Source: Porogramme epimiltina (taxonomy: Eukaryota; Basidiomycota; Agaricomycetes; Polyporales; Polyporaceae). From it: 32,760 bases of DNA. The translations under genes and the position numbers were made by a program. Positions 11,490 through 20,782 of the stretch are shown piece after piece (position 1 is the first letter of the stretch; each line of letters opens with the position of its first letter). The notes below the pieces were generated by a model that was given only the letters and a program-made list of their open reading frames with translations, did no database searches and was not told where the DNA came from. The DNA is taken from contig FTLJ01000082.1 in the NCBI GenBank assembly GCA_900155495.1, positions 1-32,760 on the forward strand, given 5' to 3'.

Positions 11490-12887
11490 ATGTTGAAACA
11501 GGCCACTTTGCTTCTATACCCGTCTTTCCTCTCGTTAAGTACGGAACGCAAGCCTCGTTTCAATCCCCTAAACCACGCTCACGCAATATCAGACCCACCA
11601 TCAGCTACCTCGCAAGTCTCCCCCTCTGCCAACAAGGCCACCACAGTCGCTGATCCATGGAGTGACACGGTAGCCCAGCTAGCAAGGTCCGGTGTACCTA
11701 CTCTGATCATCCACACGTCGTTCTGCGCAGTTCTTGGCGTCCTCACAATCCTCCTTTTCCTCTTCTCAACACCCACCCTCAGACGAAGACCTATATTTCT
11801 CCTCAACGCGCTAGCCCTCTTCATGGGCATTACGGAGGCCATACTCTCCATCTACTACCAGGTATGAGCAGCCTTACATATGCGTTGTACTTGTCGTTAA
11901 TCGTAACCGACAGACGATGGGGCTTCAGTCCGAGCCTACGCCTACATCGGTTGGTCTCGCGGGAGTCATCCTCCAGTTCTCGACGCCGCTTTTCTCGGAG
12001 CTAGCCCTCCTAGTCCGCGTAGTGGCCGCCTACCCTCCTTTGCAACTGGCGCCGCCCCTACGCGTCGCACTCTACGGGACGATCGCTTCATGGAAGCTCG
12101 CGCGGCTCGGGAACATCATCGCAGTGTGGGTGGCGTTTTGCAAGCTGCCCAGTCAAAATAACCTTGCATGGGAGAACGCACTCGGGAACGTCATCGTGAA
12201 TCTGCCCTCCTGGCGTGTGGAGTGGTTCATGCACACGTTTGACATCACGTTGAGTCTCTCTAGTTTTATTATGGGGAGGACGAGAGTGCTGATACTTGGA
12301 ATGGATCTCAGATTCATATCCATCCTGTTCCTGGCTCGGATATACATGAGCACTCGAGATTCAAGGAAAGCGGGTATTCTGTCTGTGTCCCGCAACGAGA
12401 TAGGAAGAGGCCGAGGATGTGGGCAACTCAACTTTTTCTCGCCAGTCCTTGCGCGCCTCCGCTTACCCTTTGATTGGAAGTGTTCCACTTGTCGCGCCTG
12501 CGCACACTGTTCTGGATAGCCTTCTTCAACTTCCTCATCCCCGTCTTCCTCAACATTGTCCAGCTCGCGCTCATCTACAACGACTCGAACCTCTTCCACA
12601 CCATTTACGTCTACGGGACCAACACGTACGTCAACATTATCGGCGTCCTCTTCGCGGCGGTCTGGTGCTCCCGCACCAACCGTGGCTGGGTGCGCGAAGG
12701 GGAGGGGACTCGAAGTGTAGAGTCGATGAGCTCCGTCTTGTTTGGGACCCGGGGAGACTTGGAAGCGGCGCCTTCAAGCACGTCTTCGGTGGGGACGGCC
12801 ATCAGTCAATGTACACAATGTAGTAGTTCTGGGGACTCTGCTGACACTACGAAGGAGACTCCTTCATACACCTCGTATCACTTATAG
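11490..12887 (+). CDS. Orphan seven-transmembrane protein, gene A (391 aa, four exons)
   Basis: This is a multi-pass membrane protein of an uncharacterised basidiomycete family with a GPCR-like layout. Its ligand and role are unknown. Deduced exons are 11490-11861, 11914-12248, 12312-12373 and 12481-12887, all in phase. Hydrophobic helices can be seen near residues 71-92 and 101-122, then at LLVRVVAAYPP, near the WRVEWFMHTFDI segment, at ISILFLARIYM, at LFWIAFFNFLIPVFLNIVQ and at TYVNIIGVLFAAVW. The last of about 70 residues form a polar Ser/Thr-rich cytosolic tail. Gene B on the opposite strand shares the same motifs and the same intron positions after helix 2 (Q|T), after the FDxx segment and before SRLxxLFWIA, so the two are paralogues. 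The first 60 residues are poorly hydrophobic and not matched in gene B, so the true start may lie further in or across another intron. Confidence 0.75.
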
Positions 12888-13192
12888 TTAGTCCCGCTTT
12901 CGCAATAAAAATGGGTCCTAAGATTCATTTCACCACTTGGAGCTGTCTCTATAACTCTGACTTCTTTTGCCCGAAAGGCCTATGCCCACCGCGAAGTGCC
13001 ACGTGACACAGGCCTTTTGGGCGTCAGACCGGCCGACAAATGTCACTAGAGTCTTTCTTCTGTGCACCCATTGCCCAACGCTATTCGATCTTTACTTGTG
13101 TGCCCCCTCCTTTTCCCCCTTCAAGATCACCCAGGTGTCAATGAACAACATCTAGACCAAACCACTAATACGCCTTCCAGCACAGTCACTAG

Positions 13193-13465
13193 TGGAACAA
13201 CTCTTGTCACTATGGCCGCGTATGGACGGCTGGATCTGCTTCAAGTTGCCGTAGCTATGCCCTTCCGATCTATGATACGCTCGTCGCTGTCTTTCTCATC
13301 ATCGCCTAGCTCCTCTATCATACATATCAAGCATCAGTGGACAAAGTGCCCTCGGAACGGAGCCGCGAGCGACTGTCTGTGGTCAAGGGACGCGCTGCGG
13401 CGCCCAAGATCGCAGTGGACAGACACTCGATCCCAGCACCAACTCTCTCTAAAGTAATGCCTTGA
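13193..13465 (+). pseudogene. Possible relic of a small single-helix membrane protein, with an in-frame TAG
   Basis: The frame beginning at 13193 is open for 38 codons, meets TAG at 13307-13309, then stays open to TGA at 13463-13465. Just before the stop is a hydrophobic run, YDTLVAVFLIIA, and after it come LLYHTYQ and a basic tail of about 48 residues. A reading of this kind, a membrane helix then a polar tail, suggests a once-coding exon in which one codon became TAG. I do not recognise the family and see no ATG in this frame near the beginning, so it would be a 3' exon. Chance cannot be excluded. Confidence 0.25.
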
Positions 13466-14038
13466 CAATGAAGCTGCGAAGATGTGAGGGGTGAGCGCGA
13501 GGATGAGCAGATCGTGGGTGTCTGCGGAAGGTTCTGTTTGTCGTGAGTGCGCTAGAATGCTTCGATACGGCCATCCTTCCCCTTTTCTCCCTATCTCTGC
13601 GCTACCTGGTCTTCTTGGACGCCGTCCTCGCTGTTCTTGCGACCACAAATGACGCTGAAGAGTGATCTTTGACACCACTTTGACGACATGTTGGCGGTAG
13701 TCGTCGAGGCCTCGGCGTACGGATGGCATCCACTACATCTATCTCCGTACTGCGCCGGAGCTGTGGCTGCCACAGAGCGGCGCAGGACGGAGACAGTTGT
13801 AGTTGCGAAGATTATAGCCTTGGAATTGACTCACAGGTCCTTAATATCTTCGGTTCCGGGACCAGGGTGTCTACCAGTACTCAGCTCCTTATCCGCCGCT
13901 ATTCCCTACTCCCCACCCAGAACGTCGAGTGCATCTGACCAATGTCTTTTGCCCTAATGATGTTTCAAGCTTTTAGCTATACTTTAGTACGTGCCGAAGC
14001 CTTATAACCGCAGTCCCGTCGACTTATGGTCTTGCTAG

Positions 14039-14221
14039 ATGATACGCGCACAACACATCCTCGCCGGAGCACCACTTCTCTCGTTCTTCACAAATATCAC
14101 CACATTTTGGATGTTCGCCATCTCCTACCTTGTTGCTTCGTGGGCGCGGTCAAATGGGTCCCTCGATCGCAAGATTACGGGCCTTGTGAGGAGTATGCTG
14201 GTACTGTCCGTTCTTGCTGCC
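14039..14221 (+). pseudogene. Fragment of a multi-pass membrane protein
   Basis: The ATG at 14039 opens a frame with two hydrophobic stretches, SFFTNITTFWMFAISYLVASW and ITGLVRSMLVLSVLAA, separated by a short polar loop, NGSLDRK. The frame reaches a good donor-like GTGAGT at 14222. The spacing (helix, polar loop with a basic residue, amphipathic helix) recalls the start of a DUF6534 domain. No following exon can be joined in phase, and the sequence downstream is stop-rich. I read it as a leftover exon of a membrane-protein gene related to its neighbours; the family assignment is weak. Confidence 0.25.
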
Positions 14222-15053
14222 GTGAGTGATACCTCTTTTCAGGAGATTCATGCCTATTGATGACCTTCGTAGAGGTGTATGTTGTCTGTATAGTTCATGT
14301 TGTCTGTATGCCTACCTCCCCATCCGCGCAATGTATTGCTACACAATCCGCCATTGTGCCATCTCCACACTGTACGAGTGACACAGCTTTTCACAGCTGT
14401 CGAAACCAGATCAAATGTCCGGCTCGTTGGCTTCAGAGCGGTGCTCTATACTCCTCCATCTTTCCTTAGATGATTCGCTACCATCCATGTTCCTCGGTAT
14501 GTCTTGTGATTCTGTAGATTCATCAAGCTCAACTTTTGTTGTGTTAGTGCGACGACCCGACCTAAGGACTACATGTGCCGCTCCGTTGTATGTACTGTGA
14601 TGTTTCACTGACATAATACAACTACCCGGGCGTCCCCATACTGGCCGCCCCTTGCCCGACCGTATGTGCCCGGTCAAACCAGGTCCCATTGCTTGGCTCA
14701 CGCTTAGCTGTCTACCCCTTAGGATCCGGATTGTAACTCTGCGCTCTCATCGGCATGTCTGACAAACCTTACAGCGGCTCCTCTCCAAATCGACCCTCCC
14801 GGGCATTTCTCTCGTCCCGGATGTTGTATCCGTTCCTATCCGGGCACGCGCCGGGAATGTATTGCGTTTAGCGAGGCGGTGCGCAGGCTTGGCCGCCCTT
14901 TGGCCGCTGTTGGATGGATGATTACTTCGTCCTAGCCGTGCATACATTAAGCTGCATATCGGGGTTGTCGAAGACCTTTCTTCCCTCTGGAGACCCTCCC
15001 GCCTTCCTCTACCTTTCTCTACTCCCGCCAGCGCTGGCCCCGCTGACTATATC

Positions 15054-16258
15054 ATGGTGTGTAACGTCTCGCATGGATAGACTGCTAGTATAACTCACCT
15101 CACTCACCAGGATGGTCAAACACAAGCAGGAATCACGAGTGTATTGGTTTCGACAGTAGTCGAGTCCCTCATTTATGGGGCATACGTAGTGACACATTGT
15201 GTCGGGATGTGGATACTCCTGTGGAAGCCTCAGCCTGAGTCAGTGAAGTATCGCAACATCGCGCTGTTGGTGGCTAGTACGTTGATCTTCGCGGTAGCGA
15301 CTACAGTGAGTAGTTATCTCATTCGGAGCTGCTGATGCTCACTAATGCGTATGGTCGTTGGCCTGTGACTCCAGCACTTCATTCTTGCGGTCAATCTCCT
15401 TGTAGTTGGCTTCGCGTCTCCTGGAGGAGTCGACGCTGGGCCACTGCTGAAAGCGTACAACACAATCGAAGTCAGCAATCCCCTTGACGCTACAAGGTTC
15501 GCGGTATACGTTACTCAGACTCTCCTCGCCGACCTGTTTCTGGTATGTCCATACTGCTGTGCTATATTACCGCATCTCTAAACTCCCCCTCAGGTGTACC
15601 GTCTCTACGTGGTGTGGGACCGCAAACTCAGGGTTATTGTAGGACCGCTTATGCTGATCTTCGTCGACGCACGTATGTTTCTTTTCAATGCTTCAAAATG
15701 ATCCTCTCGTTAATCCGTCTCACCTTCCAGTTTGTGGATATCTGAGTTTCCTTTCCCCTCGTGGGCTTATCCCTGCTTTCTACTTCATAACGTTCTTGAC
15801 GAACGTCATCTGCTCCGGTAACTATCATCTGTCCCTCCGATCATTGTACCGATCCTGACTGTCCTTCATAGGGTTGATCATACACCGCATTCTACTTCTG
15901 CGCACCTATTACCGCCTTTCACGCTCCGGAGCGTCACTCGTGCCAAACATCTGGAGAGTTGCGTCCGCGCTCATCGAATCCGCCGCGCTCTATTCGGTCA
16001 TCTCCCTCGTGCTCTTCATCGCTTTCTTTGCGAGCCCCGAAGTTGGATACCCGGCATGCGCGAATATCTTCACCGTTCTCATCGTGCGTGTTAGTTCTCC
16101 TGAGGGGAGTGGTGTTATTGCTAACGAAAGTGTTGCATACGCGATAGGGTTTCATATTCTCCTTTGTCGTCATACGGGTCGCTCTTCGTTCTTCCCGGCG
16201 CGTAGGGATGAGCGATTCACAGTTGGAATCAGGAAAGGAAATGCTGTCTAGTTCGTAG
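15054..16258 (+). CDS. Orphan seven-transmembrane protein, gene C (284 aa, seven exons)
   Basis: This protein belongs to a large, functionally uncharacterised basidiomycete family of seven-helix membrane proteins. Deduced exons are 15054-15056, 15111-15305, 15375-15542, 15594-15672, 15731-15817, 15872-16083 and 16148-16258; every junction is GT...AG and in phase. Family hallmarks I recognise are the VVESLIYG opening at residues 17-24, FAVYVTQTLLADLF followed by YRLYVVW at 124-130, a glycine-rich CGYL helix start, and ESAALYS before the sixth helix. The tail is short and polar. The total length matches the usual size of about 280-330 aa. The start is the uncertain part: the only fitting ATG at 15054 is followed immediately by an intron donor, leaving an exon that consists of the start codon alone. 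It is co-oriented with gene A and convergent with gene B. Confidence 0.8.
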
Positions 16259-16525
16259 TCGGAAGTGGAATACGCAACTGACCATGCCCGAATTCGCGAT
16301 GCGTGCGCCGCCAGTGTACGGTACACCTGGCATAACGTTGCTTGTGGTCACCACCAAACGTCTCAACCGTCAAGTCGATGTCACTTGCGCGCCCTTCCCA
16401 GCATAGAATGTCATATAAGGCCTGAACCTTTCAATTATAAATAGCTTGAACAGGCTTCGTACCCCTTGTTACAGGAAGCCGAGATCACGTGATACCACAC
16501 CCATCAAGCGTCCCCTTCGTGAATA
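16259..16525. other. Convergent 3' region between genes C (+) and B (-)
   Basis: These 267 bases hold the 3' ends of both genes. An AT-rich stretch, AATTATAAATAG, near 16434-16445 resembles a TATA box, but it faces no gene start and is not called a promoter. Confidence 0.4.
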
Positions 16526-17799
16526 TCATTTCTCCAGTATCCCGCCCTCGGGAGCGCTTCCCATTCCTACGCCGGTGTCCATGGTGTCCACGTCACTCCC
16601 CACCGCGAACCGCGGTATGCTCAGCGTGATCGTCGGCGGCCCGTCGCCCACACCGCCCTCCGACTTCGAACGTTCGCTGCCGCCCGATCTTCCTGACGAG
16701 CACCAGATCGTAGCGAGGAGCGCGCCAATGATCGTCACGTAGATGTTGACCCAGTAGATGTATTCGCAGTGGAGGAAGTTCGGATCCTGGTACGCGAACG
16801 CGAGCTGGATGATGTTGAGCAACACAGGGAAGACGAAGTTCGAGGTCGCGATCCAGAAGAGCGCGTGCAGGCGGGAGACGTATGAGGCTGTAGCATCCCC
16901 GGAGCGAGATTAGCTTTCTCAAAGCTCCTGTGCGATCTGACGGTGTGACTTACCCCGTGCGCTTGACCCTGTGCTGACATACATCGTGTTGTTGGGCCCA
17001 CGGAATGTTCCCGGCCGAAGACGGAGAAGAAACAGAATGGAAGTGAATATGATAAAGACCTATTAGTCCTATGAAGAGCAAGATAGGTACAGTCCAGACT
17101 CAACGAAGTGTCAAATGTTTGAAGGAACCACTCCACACGTGTTGACGCCACTCGTTGAACGACCTGGCCAGCAACGATCGGGTTGGCGGAGTTTCGGGTG
17201 AGTCGGGCCATGTTCACTGCCGCCACGGTCATATTGGCCACTCGTGCGAGCTTGAATAGGATGACTGGGCCGTAGATGGCAACGCTTCGGGAGAGCGATT
17301 GCCGAGACGGAGGGTAGACTGCGACGACGCGGACCACAAGGACGCATTCCGCTAGAAGAGTGCATAAAAAGCACATGATCACGACAACGACCTCGATCAT
17401 GTTGTCCACGGGGAGGGCAACAATCGCGTGCGTCTGTAAGCCTCTTGATATCAGCCGCTTCGTTAGATCAAGTTAAATAGACTACAAACGGACCTGGTTG
17501 TATGCGCTGATCATGCCTAGAGCGAGACCACTTGCAAGGGACAAAACGTTGAGGATGAAGAGGGGAGTGCGCCTAAGCGATGAGGTGGAGAAGACGAACA
17601 GGACAATGGTTATCGGGACGAGTAAAGCTGCCCATATGGTACTAATGAGGAGGAACGTTAGAGAGGGAACAATAGCCGCGACATAGTTGAGACCCGGCGG
17701 GGGAGGAGGAAACGAGTCTGCAGAAGGCACCGTTTGGTTCATCTGAAGTGAAGAGCTCGAGGAAGATTCGTCCTGATGGGCACTGACGAGCGATTTCAT
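16526..17799 (-). CDS. Orphan seven-transmembrane protein, gene B, paralogue of gene A (about 367 aa)
   Basis: This belongs to the same uncharacterised GPCR-like family as gene A. Exons on the minus strand are 17799-17494, 17433-17105, 17059-16954 and 16887-16526. Shared motifs are LVVRVVAVYPPS, LARVANM (LARLGNI in A), TRVEWFLQTFDT, SILFLLR and SRLHALFWIATSNFVFPVLLNIIQ, then a Ser/Gly-rich tail. Intron positions match those of gene A. One junction does not fit. Exon 2 ends in phase 2 at GAC-ACT-TC, but the conserved frame of exon 3 begins as a full codon after AATAG, so the spliced length is one base off. That could be a frameshift mutation, a sequencing error or an unusual splice. The ATG at 17799 is only 4 bp downstream of a TATATAA at 17803-17809, so the second Met at 17742 is the likelier start. 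Confidence 0.68.
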
Positions 17800-17802
17800 G
17801 AG

Positions 17803-17809
17803 TTATATA
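17803..17809 (-). promoter_or_regulatory. TATA-like box of 7TM gene B
   Basis: The minus strand reads TATATAA. It lies too close to the first ATG at 17799 to drive it, but about 60 bp upstream of the in-frame Met codon at 17742, which is a normal distance. Confidence 0.4.
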
Positions 17810-20729
17810 CAAGTGTCGACACTCTGAATCGCGGCGCTCACCAAACGATTGGACGTGCCCATATCTTTTCCCTGTGCCCAACTCTTCTCGTCCGTCGCCA
17901 CGCTCATGTATTTTGCTTCCGCCCAGCGAACTTTAAGCTCTCCGATCATGAGCCTGGGGCTGAGTCTGCCTTCTATATTACCCGTGGCAAGCACGACCTG
18001 AGTTACTATCTATAAGTACAACCGGTGAGTATGAAGTCCTTTGCTTAGTCTCAGAAACGCTTACAAGGTCATCAGGCTTGAACGCACCGCCTTGTTCATC
18101 CACATCTGGTGATCTCATCCTACACTCCAGCATACGGTGTACAGCCCATGAGCAACAGGGAATACGATTACTATATGCCATATACACTCACACAAGAATC
18201 AATGCTCAGTCGTGGCGTTCCTTCCACCTCACATACCACCAAACACCTGAGCCGTGCTCGTAGGAAGTGCATATTTCCCACGAATACATTGGTTCCCTAA
18301 GTGGGGAATGCGGGCCTCGCCGAGTACTCGTCTATGTCAGATCCCAGTCGAGAAGGGGAAGTTCTGAGTGTGCCCGCTGTCGTGAGGGGGAGGTGCCTGC
18401 GGACATATGGTAGATTAAAGCGAAGGGGATGAAAACACGGGTGTTGTGCCTGTTAAGTCGATCTTGATGTCAGCGTGATCTCAAGGCCGAACTGGTTCTA
18501 GGTAGCAGGGCAGTTGAGGAAAGTAAAGCTCACCGAGGATATAGTGTGTGAGGCGGCGAGAAGGCGTGTGGGACCGCCTTGAACCGTTTTAAAGTCGGCA
18601 AACGCGCTTCCACGAGTGCCAAGGCACCAGGTAGGCCTATGGGAGCCTGCAGGGGCCGATCCATCATTGTGAGAGTGAAAATGAATCGAAGGCCAGCGTT
18701 GGAGCGAACGCATCCGGTAGTCCTACTTTAACAGGGCGATCAGCACGAAGTTGATACACATGCGTTTCAAGCCATTTATTACTTGGAATAATAGCGAAGT
18801 CGCATTTAGATTGCTCGGACGCAGAGAATGAGTGCGACATCTCACTAAGGTATGTAGTTCTGGGATAATGTAAGAACGAAGGTAGCACCAATAAGTCCTG
18901 CGACGCACACGTGAACACCATATCAGCATGGTGGGGAAGAAAATTGTAAGGCAGCACGTACTATAAGCGATCGATGGTCCGCATGCCAGTGGCAGCACAC
19001 ATGCTTGGTCGTAACACACTAGGTACATTTTGCAATGTGGATGACAATATATTCCCCATGAAATGTTGTACAAGATTCCGAAATGAACTGGAAAAACACA
19101 GACATGACGCCGAGTAAACCACAAGGTAAATGACCTCTATCATCCTCCAACTGTTGCAAAGCACTTGCAGATACCATCCCCCCAAGATGAGGTCCACTGG
19201 TTGCCTTCTTCCAAACTGTGTTGTTACAGTCAATGGCTCGCCGAAGTTCACCATACATCGGGAGGCGGGTTCAATGTTCAGGAGGGAAAAGGGGAGGGGC
19301 GAAGGCGGTTGAGGGCCGAGGTGCTAGACGAGAAGAAGGGAGGAAGGCTTAAGGAGGGCTTGTCAACGTCGTCATCCCGCAGCTGACTCCCAGCATGGTT
19401 TGACGCTTACGTAACGAAGACATTCGGAAGGTCCCGGAAGCTAGAAATTGGTCATCCGCGGAGCATGACTCCTTATCTGTCCTTCATCCGCTCCCGTCAA
19501 ACGCTCAATGTCACAGTTCACTATGTTCGACGCCAGTCTGCCAGGAGTGAGTGAAAAACGTTGCTGCCCCGATTACGCGCCATGATAGCACAAACCTAGA
19601 CCTCGGCAGAAACGCGGTGCAATGAGACTTATCATGAGCTTAATAACGACTGCGGCCGCGACGAACTCAAACTCGAACACAACTCACTATCAAACGTAGA
19701 GACTGAAGTCATACTCAGTTTTTCTTGCTAGAATCCGTGATATATCTTGGTTTCTCTGTATGCGGCGCTTTGAACCTGCTCGTTTTGATATCATACGGCC
19801 GCGTTCAATAACTAGTGAGGCTGAGGTCACAGCAACGAATGTTACTGCGGGCACGGGCTAATCTCAACGGATCTTTGACTGCACCATAGAGTATCTCTCA
19901 TATCAATGATAAAATGTCCGTCTATCTCTAGATCTCACTACCGGACTCAATGGTCGGCCGGAGGGCAAACGCGTCTACCCACAGCACCCCGATCACTATG
20001 GAGCGCATACCGGTATGTAGCGTCACCTTCTTCTCTTTCGCTCACACGGAAAGGTCTCCGTGATAGATGGTCAACACTCTATGATCATAGGGCGTGACTG
20101 AGGGCCCCTCCAGCAGGCGGATCGCTGGCGAACCTCATGCTTCGCCTAGAACTCTTGTCTGCGTCCGCGGTTCATCCTTCGCCCACGTCGCAAAGACCGC
20201 AGCCACGAGTCATTCCTGTAGACGCGAAAACCTGTGAGCCCTGTCTTAAGCATGCGGTCTATCTGACTCATAATGCAGATGTAGATGCGCCTCGACTATG
20301 CTACTGCCGTTCTAGTACCATCCGCTCCATCCCTAGGTTATCAACTCGAGACTTACTTTCATTGAGTGGTGTGTCACCAGCTCCTACGTTCATGTCTTTA
20401 CATTAACAAGTGGATATTTTTGATAGCGACTGTGATTCACGATTTGCCTCTGAGGGAGGTTTTAATCCATACTACAGACCCGCGCGAGAAGGCGAGATGC
20501 GCCTACTTAGATCAAGCGATGCATCGGGGCCGTACGCACGTTCATGCACATGCGCGCTCAATAGATGTCACGCTTTGAACTTTCCGGGGCATCTGACAGA
20601 CACGGCCTACATACATTGCCTATTGGTCGTGGTTTTCTCCGTGGCTAGATGCCCTTCAATTCGGCTCGGATGGCCGAGAATATCTACAACATGGTCGCTA
20701 GCCTTAATCAAGAACTTAGTTGCTCCACC

Positions 20730-20737
20730 TATATAAT
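20730..20737 (+). promoter_or_regulatory. TATA box of gene D
   Basis: TATATAAT lies about 46 bp before the ATG at 20783, in an otherwise CT-rich leader. It supports that ATG as the start of gene D. Confidence 0.55.
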
Positions 20738-20782
20738 TTCCTCCCCCGAAGCACCTCTTCTCTCAGTCTCTAACTCGCGAAT

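Larger units (their letters stand above)
12888..15053. other. Spacer with probable gene relics between 7TM genes A and C
   Basis: No intact gene is visible in these 2.2 kb. Three segments stand out. The first is an open frame with one internal stop at 13193-13465. The second is a short hydrophobic opening starting at 13688 that contains VVVEASAYG, resembling the start of the gene C family but losing sense at once. The third is a membrane-segment fragment at 14039-14221 followed by a plausible splice donor. Between 14.3 and 15.0 kb I see only stop-rich frames. A direct repeat of ATGTTGTCTGTAT occurs twice near 14278-14311. The region reads like degraded members of the surrounding membrane-protein families, which is an inference. 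Confidence 0.45.
17800..20782. other. 3-kb gene-free stretch upstream of genes B and D
   Basis: All frames on both strands are short and show no motif, no hydrophobic family signature and no coherent splice chain. The longest, on the minus strand around 18.7-19.1 kb, are not recognised. No tRNA-like B box, long repeat or inverted terminal repeat was noticed. The two ends carry the promoters of genes B and D. The middle may be decayed mobile or gene sequence, but nothing supports a specific call. Confidence 0.45.

Noticed and set aside
16434..16445. TATA-like AATTATAAATAG between genes C and B
   Set aside because: It lies between two convergent gene ends and does not precede any supported start.
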